This document shows, piece by piece, positions 8,294 to 17,011 of a stretch of 55,888 nt of DNA (its first letter is position 1; every line of letters starts with the position of its first letter). The stretch is from Spirochaetota bacterium (GTDB taxonomy: Bacteria > Spirochaetota > Spirochaetia > Treponematales > UBA12059). The notes beneath the pieces were generated by a model that saw nothing but the letters and a program-made list of their open reading frames with translations, was not told the origin of the DNA and searched no databases. The DNA lies in the NCBI GenBank assembly GCA_026398615.1, contig JAPLSN010000004.1, positions 1-55,888 on the forward strand. The letters run 5' to 3'. The position numbers and the translations under genes are program-made.

Positions 8294-9862
8294 ATGTTCC
8301 TCGTTTACCCTCCCGCCGCGAGAACCACCGAACCTCCGCTCGGCATTGCCCGCCTTGCAGGCTTCCTGCGGGCCGCCGGCCGCCAGGTTCGCTGCATCGA
8401 CCTCTGCAGGGAAGGCATCGACTGGCTCCTGCGCGCCGACATCCGGGCGGATGACACCCCGACCCGGCTCGCCCTGCGCCGCAGGGAGCGCGACCTGGCC
8501 CTGATCCGGGATCCGGCCGCCTATGCGTCGCCCGACCGGGTCAAACGGGCCATCCTGGGTTTGAACGAGTCCCTGGCCGCCGCCGCCGGAAACCGTGGCG
8601 TCGAAGCCGGCCTCGCCGACTACCGCGACCGCGCGCGCTCGCCGCTCAGGCGCGCCGATCTCGTGTCCGCCGCCGCGAACTTCGAGGACAACGTATTCTA
8701 CCCGCTGTTCCGTTCGAGGATCGCGGAAGAGCTCGCTGCCTTCCCCACGGATACGATCGGGATATCCGTCAACTACCTGAGCCAGGCGCTCTGCGCCTTC
8801 GCACTGGCCGGATTCGTCAAGGCCGCGTTCCCGGGCACCAGGGTGATCCTGGGCGGCGGCCTCGTCAGCTCATGGACCGCGCAGGGCAGCCTCCGGGCGG
8901 ACGAACGCTTCGGCGGCCTCGTCGACGCCATCCTCCCCGGGCGGGGCGAAGCCGCGTTGGCTGGCCCCGAACTGCCGGCGCGGGAATCCGTGGCTCCCGA
9001 TTTCGACGATTTCCGCCCCCTGGACTATCTGGCGCCGGAGAGAATCCTGCCGTACAATTTTTCCCATGGCTGCCCGTGGAAGCGCTGCACCTTCTGTCCG
9101 GAAAAAGCCGAAGATGCCCCGTATTTCGGGCTCCACCCCGAAACGGCCCTCGCCGAGCTGCGGACTCTCGCTGGAAAATACGAACCCGGCCTCTTCCATT
9201 TCACCGACAACGAGATCGCTCCTTCCCAGCTGCGCGCCTTGGCCCAGGGCGTCACCATGGGCGATCCAGGCGAGCCCCCTGGTGTGCCGTGGTACGGTTT
9301 CGCCCGCTTTTCGCCCGTCCTCGACGATCCCGGGTTCTGCCTGAAGCTTGCCGCGTCCGGCTGCCGCATGCTCCAGCTCGGCCTGGAATCGGGAGACCAG
9401 GGCGTCCTCGATGCCCTGTGCAAGGGCACCGAACTCGGGATGATCGACCGGATACTCGTGAACCTTGCGGAAGCGGGGATCGCCGTCTACCTCTACGTCC
9501 TCTTCGGCACGCCTGCCGAAAACCGCGATGCCGCCTTGCGCACCCGGGACTTCGTCGCCTCGCGCTCGAACCGCATCGGCTTCCTCAACGTGGCCATCTT
9601 CAACATGCCGATCGCAGGCGACGAAGCCCGTTCCCTGCCGACGAAAGCCTTCTACGACGGCGACCTTTCGCTCTACCGCGAGTTCGCCCATCCCGCCCTC
9701 TGGAATCGCGCCGAGGTGCGGGCCTTCCTGGCGAAGGAGTTCGAATCGTCGCCCGGGATCAAGGCGATCCTCGCGCGGAACCCTCCCGTATTCACGTCTA
9801 ATCTGGCGCCGTTTTTTCCGTCACGGTCCCTGCCTTTGCAAAGCGAAGCACGGTCGGACTGA
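8294..9862 (+). CDS. B12-binding-type radical SAM protein
   Basis: 522 residues. The N-terminal part (MFLVYPPAARTTEPPLGIARLAGFLR) and ILGGGLVSSW near residue 190 match the Rossmann-like cobalamin-binding domain. The radical SAM core starts about residue 255 with SHGCPWKRCTFCPEK: three Cys in a C-x4-C-x2-C spacing, not the usual C-x3-C-x2-C. Later motifs include FHFTDNEI, LQLGLESGDQGVL (GExD-like) and YLYVLFGTPAE. The start at 8294 is 5 nt after a TATCCT box; an upstream ATG at 8195 would lie inside the divergent RluA gene. Substrate unknown; the family makes methylations and ring rearrangements in natural products, lipids and cofactors. No partner gene lies next to it. Confidence 0.8.
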   Translation: MFLVYPPAARTTEPPLGIARLAGFLRAAGRQVRCIDLCREGIDWLLRADIRADDTPTRLALRRRERDLALIRDPAAYASPDRVKRAILGLNESLAAAAGNRGVEAGLADYRDRARSPLRRADLVSAAANFEDNVFYPLFRSRIAEELAAFPTDTIGISVNYLSQALCAFALAGFVKAAFPGTRVILGGGLVSSWTAQGSLRADERFGGLVDAILPGRGEAALAGPELPARESVAPDFDDFRPLDYLAPERILPYNFSHGCPWKRCTFCPEKAEDAPYFGLHPETALAELRTLAGKYEPGLFHFTDNEIAPSQLRALAQGVTMGDPGEPPGVPWYGFARFSPVLDDPGFCLKLAASGCRMLQLGLESGDQGVLDALCKGTELGMIDRILVNLAEAGIAVYLYVLFGTPAENRDAALRTRDFVASRSNRIGFLNVAIFNMPIAGDEARSLPTKAFYDGDLSLYREFAHPALWNRAEVRAFLAKEFESSPGIKAILARNPPVFTSNLAPFFPSRSLPLQSEARSD

Positions 9863-9866
9863 ACCT

Positions 9867-10040
9867 TCAGGGATTCGCAACGCCCAGGATCTCCCCAAGG
9901 CTGAATCCCCTGGCATCGGCGAGTGGACATGAACTCACGATCAAGTCCCATTCCGCCTGAGCCCGCTCTTCCGCGAAGGAAGCCGAACGCGCGATGGAAT
10001 CAAGGTATTCCTGTTCGGTGATCCCACCCAAGAAGCTCTT
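9867..10040 (-). pseudogene. C-terminal relic of a TolC-like outer membrane efflux protein
   Basis: A 57-codon open stretch on the minus strand, bounded upstream by an in-frame TGA at 10041-10043, without an ATG or ribosome-binding site. The text GGITEQEYLDSIARSASF followed by a helix, then PLADARGFSLGEILG, resembles the end of TolC/OEP proteins (residue pattern G-x-I-x-x-x-E-Y-L-D-A ... L-A-D-A-x-G-x-P-L-E-E-I). The rest of the gene is missing. It lies just downstream of the omptin-like gene on the same strand. The assignment rests on pattern likeness only. Confidence 0.4.
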
Positions 10041-10085
10041 TCAGAAGTCAGACTACTTTGGAAATCGGCTCTGGAATGCCTCGTT

Positions 10086-11045
10086 TCAGAATTCCAGGCC
10101 GACCGTCAATATGACACCGAACTGACGGATGGAAATCTGGTGGTCGATCCCGGAATGACTTGTGCCCGGTAATTCCTCGGTAGCCCCCGCGTAGTAGGTC
10201 TGCGTCTGCCGGGTATTCGCCTTCGCGGTGAATACGGTGCCGGCCAATTCCAGGTAAGGCCGTATTCGCGATTCGGGATATCCCCACCTGTACCGGGCGA
10301 GCAATCCCGCATATCCGCCAAACCCCAGGCCGGATGCCGTGGAAAGTTTGGAGCGCAGTACATGGTCGTCTTCATCCGACACGTACGGTATGGCCAAGCC
10401 AGCTTCCGCACGAACGGATATTCCGGCCGCCGGGAATAGACTGACGGCCAAGCCCGCAGTCGGCATGTTGTACATGATCCAGTACGTCAACACCAAGCCA
10501 GAACCGCTTTGGGAGTAGAGCTCCGGTTGGCCGTCGACCGGGGACAGATCGTCGTATATCCAGCCGTTATACCCATTGATGTCCTGGTGCAGGTACTGGA
10601 AACGGTAACCGACGACTGCGCTGAGCTCCCCCCAGCCTCCTGCGGCGAGCACCGGCTGCCAGGAAGCGGAGGCGGTGAGCCAGAACATGCTCGCGTCGGA
10701 CTCGGTATAGCTGAACGGCACCTTCGGCGTGCCGGGAAACATCCACCAGTCCCAGTCCTCCATTTTCTCGAGCGGAGCCAGAAGGTTCATGGCCACTGAC
10801 GCCTCGAAAGCCCATCCGAGGCGTCCCTCGGATGACTCGCCTCGCAGCGTGGCACCCGCCATGAGGGTATTCAACGGGAAAATCAGTTCGCTGCTGACCC
10901 CCGCCGCCGGCTCCTCCATTACATAACGCGTTTCCCCGACGCTGGCAATCGTGTCCAGCGAAGTGGACCAGCTCAAGCCGGGGGCGGCAGACAGGCCGGC
11001 TGCGGCGACGAACAGCAATACTGCGAGGGGAAACAGGGTTTTCAT
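10086..11045 (-). CDS. Omptin-family outer membrane aspartate protease
   Basis: 319 residues, close to the 317 of OmpT. Residues 1-21 are a signal peptide ending LSAAP. The rest alternates hydrophobic and polar residues as in a 10-strand beta-barrel and ends in a C-terminal aromatic (GLEF). The omptin catalytic elements line up in order: D97-W-D99 in MEDWDWW (OmpT D83/D85) and D226-D-H228 in SDEDDHVLRS (OmpT D210/H212), then the AGLLARYRW strand. GAGGAAGAG lies upstream of the ATG at 11045; an earlier ATG at 11105 would spoil the signal peptide. It would cleave peptides or proteins at the cell surface. It stands alone, flanked by gene relics. Confidence 0.75.
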   Translation of the reverse strand: MKTLFPLAVLLFVAAAGLSAAPGLSWSTSLDTIASVGETRYVMEEPAAGVSSELIFPLNTLMAGATLRGESSEGRLGWAFEASVAMNLLAPLEKMEDWDWWMFPGTPKVPFSYTESDASMFWLTASASWQPVLAAGGWGELSAVVGYRFQYLHQDINGYNGWIYDDLSPVDGQPELYSQSGSGLVLTYWIMYNMPTAGLAVSLFPAAGISVRAEAGLAIPYVSDEDDHVLRSKLSTASGLGFGGYAGLLARYRWGYPESRIRPYLELAGTVFTAKANTRQTQTYYAGATEELPGTSHSGIDHQISIRQFGVILTVGLEF

Positions 11046-11265
11046 TTTCAGGCTCTCTTCCTCAGGCAGCTCGGTCCGCTTGCCGGGATTGATGGAAAAC
11101 GTCATCCGGGTCGGTTGCGTGAATTTACTGTAAGGAAAAATTATCGCCCGTCCCGGTGCGAACGGGACTCTCGAATCGGTTTGAAAAGCGGTCGAAGCCG
11201 GATCCGCCTGAATACGAGATCAGAGTAATGCCATCGACCCAGGCTGTCAATCAAGTTCTCACCCA

Positions 11266-11313
11266 GCCGGTCCGTGTTGCGCTCCCCCTCGGTCCCGTGA
11301 CAGTATCGCCGTA
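11266..11313 (+). repeat. 48-bp direct repeat, copy A
   Basis: Matches copy B at 23770-23817 over 48 bases with 3 substitutions and no gaps. Copy A lacks the full -10 (cAGTAT) and the ATG that copy B has. It abuts the end of the ABC-transporter fragment, and the two copies bracket the whole sugar operon. Confidence 0.85.
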
Positions 11314-11514
11314 CAAGGCATTGAAGGAGATGAGCTGCCCGAGGCTCAGCTTTCCGTTCAGGATGGAAACGCAGCCCACCCAGAAGAGGACATTGGAGCC
11401 CCAGCCGTCGATCAGCTGGACGAGTATGCCTTCGATCGTATTCCGGACGCTCAGGCGAAAACCGGTCCAGACCGTTTTCGTCTGCGGCTTCTCGTATTCC
11501 CTGAACACGAGATC
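11290..11514 (-). pseudogene. Fragment of a type I secretion/bacteriocin-type ABC transporter membrane domain
   Basis: About 70 residues read like the last part of the ABC exporter membrane domain: YEKPQTKTVWTGFRLSV, then VLFWVGCVSILNGKLSLGQL and ISFNAL, which in LanT/HlyB-like proteins is G-x-x-L-V-x-x-G-x-L-T-L-G-Q-L-I-A-F-N-A-L. There is no nucleotide-binding domain after it and no credible N-terminus before it. Likeness ends exactly where repeat copy A begins. Clearly a broken gene. Confidence 0.65.
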
Positions 11515-11722
11515 GGATGGGGAAAAGGCGGCGCCATGTGGCGGCTTCCGGGCCCACCAACGATATCGGTCGCGGTGCTTTGAAGCTGTCACCGGAATTT
11601 TCGAGCATCGGCCTGGAACGCAAGCGTCCGCGGCCGGCATGGTTTCGGGGACACGGGTGCCGCCGTTTCCGGAACCAGCGATACGAGCGATATTGGCCCG
11701 GACTGGCCAGGGCTTTTCCTTT

Positions 11723-12739
11723 TCAGTCCCCTTGCGTACCGAGGCCGGCGATTTCCAGCGCCGCGACTTGAATACGGGTCGGAAGCAGCATTCCGAGGAG
11801 CCAGGGATAATCCCTGTGCGGATCGCTCGTGTAGTAGCTTATGAATACCTTTCCCCCTGCTATCGTCGAACCCGGGTAGGATGTATCCCCGCTGCTGGGC
11901 AGATCCATGAGGTGAACGAGGCCTTCGGTGTCTTCATTGACCATGAAGACGGCGGTCCGCTTCCTGCTGAAAGCCGACCCCTGGAGCTGGAATGGTCCCA
12001 CGACCCGTGGCTGGCGTCGACCCACGGCGAAGACCTTGCCATTGGCGCTGAACAAGTTCGGTCCATCGAGGCGGGTCACGCCGCTCCTGGTCACCTGGGT
12101 CCAGGACGAGAATGGGAAGGCCGCAACGGAAATCAATGTGGTCGCCCGCGAACTCCCGCAAAGGCCGCCCCCGGATTCCAGCCGGGTGACCGCGATCATC
12201 CGCCCGTCGCCCAGAAACTGTATGGCCGTTTCATCCGCCCGTTCTTCATTCCCATCGAAGATGGCGCCTTGAACCGTCCAGTTCAAGCCATTGGCCGACT
12301 TAAGGAGCACGGCACTGCCCTGGTCGATGCGATGGGCGGGCGCGTAGCATGCCTGCGCATCGGAGGTGATCGGGCGGCCGATCAACCAGCCGCCAGGCGT
12401 CACCCCCTCGAAGGGCGTCCACGCGAGGCCGTCCCCGCTGCTTGCGGCGATTGCGGCGTAGGGTTCCGGGTTGAACCGCCTGTTCAGCAGGGCATACAGG
12501 AAAAGCCTGCCTTGAATCGTCGCCAGCTTCGGGTCGCGGATATCCTGCCCGCTTCCATCGAAGCGCCCGGTTTCCTGCCAATGTCGCGCATCGCCGGAAC
12601 GCAGGAGGATCACTCGGCTTTTCCTGCTCGCGAAATGCGATGGCGACGAGACATATGCGAGCCAGAAACTGTCATGCCAGAAAACGATGTCCGTGAAGGC
12701 GTTGTGCTTGCCGTCGTCTGCGACTATCCAGGTTTCCAT
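11723..12739 (-). CDS. Sialidase-like / GH43-like beta-propeller protein, cytoplasmic
   Basis: 338 residues with repeating blades: DIVFWHDSFWLAYVS, RVILLRSGDARHWQETG, AAIAASSGDGLAWTPFEG, AVLLKSANGLNWTVQG, SxDxxxW-type loops as in BNR/sialidase and five-blade glycosidase folds. Acidic residues in RFDGSGQDIRDPKL and ERADETAIQF could be catalytic. There is no signal peptide, so it would act on an imported substrate. The start at 12739 is chosen for AAGGGG 8 nt upstream; earlier starts run into the symporter gene. It is the last gene of the sugar operon, 55 bases after the symporter. A specific bond or substrate cannot be named. Confidence 0.6.
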   Translation of the reverse strand: METWIVADDGKHNAFTDIVFWHDSFWLAYVSSPSHFASRKSRVILLRSGDARHWQETGRFDGSGQDIRDPKLATIQGRLFLYALLNRRFNPEPYAAIAASSGDGLAWTPFEGVTPGGWLIGRPITSDAQACYAPAHRIDQGSAVLLKSANGLNWTVQGAIFDGNEERADETAIQFLGDGRMIAVTRLESGGGLCGSSRATTLISVAAFPFSSWTQVTRSGVTRLDGPNLFSANGKVFAVGRRQPRVVGPFQLQGSAFSRKRTAVFMVNEDTEGLVHLMDLPSSGDTSYPGSTIAGGKVFISYYTSDPHRDYPWLLGMLLPTRIQVAALEIAGLGTQGD

Positions 12740-12794
12740 GTGCCTGCCCCTTGATCCGTCCGCGGCCGGCCCGGGACCGGGCCGAAACCGCATG

Positions 12795-14159
12795 CTATCC
12801 GGCCTTGCTCGGGTTGCGTTCCGCGAGTTCGGCGCGCATCTGGTCAAAACGCTCCCGGTCCAGCGGATAGCGCGATGCGAAAATGACGCCGACCATCAGG
12901 AAGACAGCCGGTATCGGCCCGATGAGGGATTGAATGCCAAGGATGGTCCTCGCTGGCTGGACAGGCGCATTTGCGACATATCCCGTCCATTCCAGCATCA
13001 ATAGCACGAAGGGGAGGGAAAGCGATGAGCCGATTTTCCGCAATGTCTGGACCAGGCTGTAGAACATGCCTTCATGGCGCTGGCCGGTCTGCAATTCATC
13101 CCACTCGACCGCATCGGGAATCATGGCCCAGGTCAGGACCTGGATGGCGCCAAGGCCGATACCGACCAGGGCGGAGAACACCATCAGCGCGGGCAGTCCC
13201 CATTCGGGGCTCATGAAGCCCATCCCGATGACGGCGGCGGCCAAATAGAGCAAGCCGAATCTTATGGCTTTTTGCTTGTTCCAACGGCGCGCGACCCAGT
13301 TCCACAGGGGCAGCGATACCAAGGCGGCGACGAACAGCAGCCCGAAAATAAGATCATAATTCTGTTCAAGGTGCATCCGGTACTTGAGGAAATACAGGAG
13401 CGTGGCTTGCGTGATATCAAGCGCGATCCAACCGAAGAGGAAGATTCCCGTGGCATAGAGGAATGGCTTGTTCTTCAAGGCGGCGAGGATGGACTCCCTG
13501 AAACCGGCTTGTTTCCTGTCCTGGTATTCGGCCCGCTCGCGGGTTCCCAGGAAAACGGCGATCATCGGAAGGATGCTGAGGAATGCGACCCCCGCCCCCA
13601 CGGCCATGATCCGTTTCCCGCTCTCCGGACCGGTCGTGCCGATGATCGCGAGCGGCACGACAAAGGCCACCATGGCGCCGATCGTGGAAAAAACCATTCG
13701 GTACGTGGTCAGGCTCGTCCGCTCGTCGTAGTCCGACGTCAATTCGGGCGTCAGCGCGAAATAGGGCATGTAGAGGACGGTCGCCAAGGTATCGTAAAGG
13801 ATGAAGGCCACAGCGTAATAGATAGCCAGGCCCGTCTGGGTGCCGATGGGCGGAATCCACCAGAGAAGTGTATATGCGAGAGCGAAGGGCAGCATGCCAA
13901 AGAGGATGAAGGGGCGTCGGCGCCCCCAACGGCTGCGTGTCCGATCGGAAAGATATCCGATGACCGGATCGTTGATGTAGTCGAAGGTGCGTCCGAGGAA
14001 GATGACCAGGGCCGCCAGCCCGGGACGGAGACCGACCACGTCGGTGAGGAATATCGCGAACAGGAGGCTGACCATCGTATCTGCCAGGTTGATGCCCGCA
14101 TCCCCGACCCCATACATCAGTTTCGTCCGGCGAGAAAGCCCATCTTCGGAATTCGTCAT
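12795..14159 (-). CDS. GPH-family (glycoside-pentoside-hexuronide) cation symporter
   Basis: 454 residues with about 12 membrane helices. It has the GPH signature DPVIGYLSDRTRSRWGRRRP after helix 2, and an N-terminus KLMYGVGDAGINLADTMVS typical of MelB/XynP/UidP-like transporters. AAAGGAG lies 10 nt before the ATG at 14159. It would import a glycoside, pentoside or hexuronide with a cation. The operon therefore carries two uptake routes, this symporter and an ABC transporter, which suggests two related substrates (for example a glycoside and its amine adduct). It lies 37 bases after the dehydrogenase. Confidence 0.85.
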   Translation of the reverse strand: MTNSEDGLSRRTKLMYGVGDAGINLADTMVSLLFAIFLTDVVGLRPGLAALVIFLGRTFDYINDPVIGYLSDRTRSRWGRRRPFILFGMLPFALAYTLLWWIPPIGTQTGLAIYYAVAFILYDTLATVLYMPYFALTPELTSDYDERTSLTTYRMVFSTIGAMVAFVVPLAIIGTTGPESGKRIMAVGAGVAFLSILPMIAVFLGTRERAEYQDRKQAGFRESILAALKNKPFLYATGIFLFGWIALDITQATLLYFLKYRMHLEQNYDLIFGLLFVAALVSLPLWNWVARRWNKQKAIRFGLLYLAAAVIGMGFMSPEWGLPALMVFSALVGIGLGAIQVLTWAMIPDAVEWDELQTGQRHEGMFYSLVQTLRKIGSSLSLPFVLLMLEWTGYVANAPVQPARTILGIQSLIGPIPAVFLMVGVIFASRYPLDRERFDQMRAELAERNPSKAG

Positions 14160-14196
14160 GAGTTCGCGCTCCTTTGTCGCTGGCAGGTTCCGCCCG

Positions 14197-15216
14197 TCAG
14201 GCAGCCGGGAAGGCAAATACGATTTTCATCGCGGCGCTCGTGCCGAACGAACCGAAGGCGGCGGGATAATCCTCGAGACCGTGTATGCCCGTGACGAGGC
14301 TCTTCACGTCGATCCTCCCCGAAGCGATGGCATTGATGGCGGGGGCGTGGGTATACGGATTGTTGTAGGACCCGCAGAGCGTTATTTCGTTGCTGTTCAG
14401 GTATTCCGGCGATATGGAAGCGTACTCCCCGATCGGGCAGCATCCGAAGCTCACCACGGTCCCTCCTCGCTTCACGAGACCGATCGATTTTTCCACAAGT
14501 TTGGTTATACCGGCGCATTCCATGATCACGTCCGGTCCCCGGGAAAGGATTTTCCGGACCGCCGTGGAGACATCCTCGCTGGAGGGATCGATGACAAAGT
14601 CGGCGCCCATTTTTTTCGCCAGCTCCCTCCTCTCCCTGAGAGGTTCGCTGACGATGATCGTGGTGGCGCCCTGGTTCCGGGCCAACTGCATGTTCATGTT
14701 CCCGATGGCGCCCCCGCCGTGGATGAGGAGGGTATCCCCTTCCTTGAACCTGCCCATCTGGCTTCCCCTCAGGCAGCAGGCGAGAGGCTCGACCATCGCG
14801 CCCTCGATGAAGCTCATGGATTCCGGTATCCCGTAGGCGTGGGTTTCCTCGATTACCGCGAACTCCGCGAAGCCCCCGTTCCTGAAGACGCCGAAGGGCT
14901 CGAGGTTCTGGCATAGGTGTGCCCTGCCCTTCCTGCAGAACTCGCAATAGCCGCATCCGACATTCGGATCCACGGCAATCCTGTCCCCGATCTTCAAGGC
15001 CTTCGCTTCGGGCCCCAGCGCGACGACCGTGCCCGAGCATTCGTGGCCCGGGATCAGCGGGAATCGGGCATCGTATACGCCGTTGAAGATGTGGATGTCA
15101 GTGCCGCAAATGCCGCATGCCGCGACCCTGACCAGGACCTGGTTCTTCACGGGTGCGGGTACAGGAACCTCCCGGAGGGACATCTGTCCTTTTTTTTCGA
15201 AAACCAGGGCTTTCAT
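14197..15216 (-). CDS. Zinc-dependent medium-chain alcohol/polyol dehydrogenase
   Basis: 339 residues. Catalytic zinc ligands C37, H58 and E59 (GICGTD and PGHEC) and all four structural-zinc cysteines C88, C91, C94 and C102 are present, so it is of the threonine/sorbitol dehydrogenase type. The Rossmann motif GGGAIGNMN lies near residue 172. It oxidises a secondary alcohol with NAD(P). The ATG at 15216 overlaps the stop of the aldolase gene (ATGA), with AGGAGG within the end of that gene. In context it probably oxidises a sugar or polyol before or after the aldolase step. Confidence 0.85.
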   Translation of the reverse strand: MKALVFEKKGQMSLREVPVPAPVKNQVLVRVAACGICGTDIHIFNGVYDARFPLIPGHECSGTVVALGPEAKALKIGDRIAVDPNVGCGYCEFCRKGRAHLCQNLEPFGVFRNGGFAEFAVIEETHAYGIPESMSFIEGAMVEPLACCLRGSQMGRFKEGDTLLIHGGGAIGNMNMQLARNQGATTIIVSEPLRERRELAKKMGADFVIDPSSEDVSTAVRKILSRGPDVIMECAGITKLVEKSIGLVKRGGTVVSFGCCPIGEYASISPEYLNSNEITLCGSYNNPYTHAPAINAIASGRIDVKSLVTGIHGLEDYPAAFGSFGTSAAMKIVFAFPAA

Positions 15217-16133
15217 CGTTTTGATTTCATTGCCTCCTCTATCTCTTTCTCTAATTGCAGGGTGAAAGTCCGGCAACGCGGGATTTCCCCGTCGCTCATG
15301 CCGGTATAGGGAGAGCTTACGTCCCTCCCGATGAGCCCCAGGGATTCGCAGGCGCCTTTCAGGGAAGCGATCCAGTACGAAGTCATGTTCTGCAGGTCGA
15401 GGATCTTTCCGGAAAGCCTGATTATTTCATCATAATCGCCCGTGGAAACGGATCCGGCCATACGGGCAAGCCAGACGAAGAAGGCGGGGAACACGTTGGC
15501 GCCGCAGGGGATTATGCCATCGGCGCCAAGCAGGATGCTTGGCAGCGCCAGTTCCTCGCTTCCCTGGAATACGGGAAAATCCTCGGACTTCACCCGGGAG
15601 AGGAGCTGCATGAAGTAGAACATGTCCCCGCTGCTGTTCTTGATCCCGAGGACGCCCGGCAGCCGTTTCAGCTTCTTGACCGTCTCGATCTCGATGTTCA
15701 CGCCTGTCAATGAGGGCAGGTTGTATATGAACATTCTCGCGCGGGTCACGCCTGCGATTTTTTCATAGTGCCGCACGATGTCGCCCTGGGTGACCGCGTC
15801 ATAGAATGGCGGCACGATCGCGAATTTCTCGGCGCCCAGGTCCATGGCTCTCTTGATGAATGCGACCGCCTCGTCGGTGGAATGTTCGAGGACTCCGTAG
15901 AGCCTCATCCCCTGGAACCCCGACAGAAAATCTTCACTGTGCCTGATGACATCGAGCCGGACATTTCCGGCATGGAGGTATCCCTCTCCGTTGGTACCGA
16001 GGATCAGGAAACCTGAAACGCCCCCTTGCACGCAATGTGCCACCAATTTCCCGAAACCGCGGTAGTCGATGTTCCCATCGCCGCTCAGGGGAGTCAGCAG
16101 GGGAACCGTGACCTTGCATTGCCTTTCGTTCAT
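15213..16133 (-). CDS. DHDPS/N-acetylneuraminate lyase-family aldolase
   Basis: 306 residues, a TIM barrel that forms a Schiff base. Visible landmarks: GTNGE at 46-50 (the carboxylate-binding G-x-x-G-E), Y137 in MFIYNLP, and Schiff-base K165 in GIKNSS. True DapA has two Thr in the first motif; here it is T-N, so lysine biosynthesis is unlikely and a 2-keto-3-deoxy-sugar-acid or similar aldolase is more plausible. It is coupled to genes on both sides by 4-nt overlaps (GTG/ATG with TGA). Class I aldolase activity is the confident part; the substrate is not. Confidence 0.8.
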   Translation of the reverse strand: MNERQCKVTVPLLTPLSGDGNIDYRGFGKLVAHCVQGGVSGFLILGTNGEGYLHAGNVRLDVIRHSEDFLSGFQGMRLYGVLEHSTDEAVAFIKRAMDLGAEKFAIVPPFYDAVTQGDIVRHYEKIAGVTRARMFIYNLPSLTGVNIEIETVKKLKRLPGVLGIKNSSGDMFYFMQLLSRVKSEDFPVFQGSEELALPSILLGADGIIPCGANVFPAFFVWLARMAGSVSTGDYDEIIRLSGKILDLQNMTSYWIASLKGACESLGLIGRDVSSPYTGMSDGEIPRCRTFTLQLEKEIEEAMKSKR

Positions 16134-17011
16134 GGCTTCGCCTCCAGCTCGAGTTCAAGGGGTTTGTATCCTGCTGCCTTCTCGCAGACCCGTGCGGCCA
16201 ACCAGGCTCCCGCGTGCAGGGACGATTCCACGTCTTCCCCGCCCACCCAACGGGCAAGGAAGGCGCCTATGAAGGCGTCTCCCGCCCCGAGCGTGTCCAC
16301 GACTTTCGTCGGCAGGGCTTCCTGCCGGTGCATGGCATGGCCGTCCCAGGCAGCGCTGCCTCCCTCCCCCATCGTGACCACCACGACGGAAAAGCCATGA
16401 TCATGCAGTTCCCGGCATGTATTTTCGAGATCGCGGCTGACCATGGGCAGCCGCGAGAAAAACCCGATGCCGCGGTTCCTCCCCGCCGATTCGAGAAGGC
16501 TGACGTCCTGCCTGTCGGAGAAATCGACCGAAAAACCGCCGGACAGGGCGCCTATGCGTTCGAACTGCGCCGCCATGCTCTCGAAATACGACGGTATACC
16601 GGCAGCCACGGCAGTCGGCCAATTGGAGAATGCAGTGTGATGCACCCAGGAAAACCCGCTCATGTACGCATAATCCTCGGGACTCAGCGCAAAAAATCGC
16701 TGCACACCGATGTTCTCATCGATGAATTTCCGGTCTCCATCGATCAAGGCGATTCGGGTCCAACCCGTAGCCCCCTCCAGCTGCCGTACGCGCCCGGTTC
16801 CCATACCCATATGCGACAAGGTCCGGAGGATGGAATTGCCGGCCGGATCATTTCCCACGACCCCGACATACGCCGATTTCACGCCCTGTTTCAAGACAGC
16901 GAGGGCCGTATTCACTCCATTCCCGCCGAGGAAACAGGATTCGCGGAGCCCCGAATAGATATCGACGCAGTTGTCGCCTGCGATGCAGATACCTTCCATG
17001 CGCAGTCTCAC
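16130..17011 (-). CDS. PfkB-family sugar kinase, fructoselysine-6-kinase (FrlD)-like
   Basis: 293 residues from a GTG that overlaps the previous stop (GTGA). An alternative ATG at 16999 would match the FrlD start more closely. The N-terminus GDNCVDIYSGL and the FLGGNGVNTAL motif are those of FrlD-type kinases; ALSPEDYAYMSGFSWVHH also follows FrlD. The PfkB signature VVDTLGAGDAFIGAFLA gives catalytic D245, and VVVVTMGEGGSAAW precedes it. It would phosphorylate C6 of a ketose-amine (Amadori compound). Together with the SIS deglycase at the head of the operon this supports a fructosamine pathway. General PfkB function is sure; the substrate is inferred. Confidence 0.75.
   Translation of the reverse strand: MRLRMEGICIAGDNCVDIYSGLRESCFLGGNGVNTALAVLKQGVKSAYVGVVGNDPAGNSILRTLSHMGMGTGRVRQLEGATGWTRIALIDGDRKFIDENIGVQRFFALSPEDYAYMSGFSWVHHTAFSNWPTAVAAGIPSYFESMAAQFERIGALSGGFSVDFSDRQDVSLLESAGRNRGIGFFSRLPMVSRDLENTCRELHDHGFSVVVVTMGEGGSAAWDGHAMHRQEALPTKVVDTLGAGDAFIGAFLARWVGGEDVESSLHAGAWLAARVCEKAAGYKPLELELEAKP

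Larger units (their letters stand above)
11046..11722. other. Gene-poor mosaic region with relics
   Basis: This 677-base stretch holds no intact gene. It contains the upstream region of the omptin gene, copy A of a 48-bp repeat (11266-11313) and a fragment of an ABC-transporter membrane domain (about 11290-11514). Sequence from 11515 to 11722 shows no gene-like frame. It forms the downstream edge of the sugar operon. Confidence 0.5.

Noticed and set aside
11156-12754. Long plus-strand frame of 532 codons opposite the beta-propeller gene
   Set aside because: It mirrors a recognisable protein on the minus strand and has an atypical composition; high GC creates such frames.
13074-14294. 406-codon plus-strand frame opposite the GPH symporter
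   Set aside because: Shadow of a clear 12-helix transporter.
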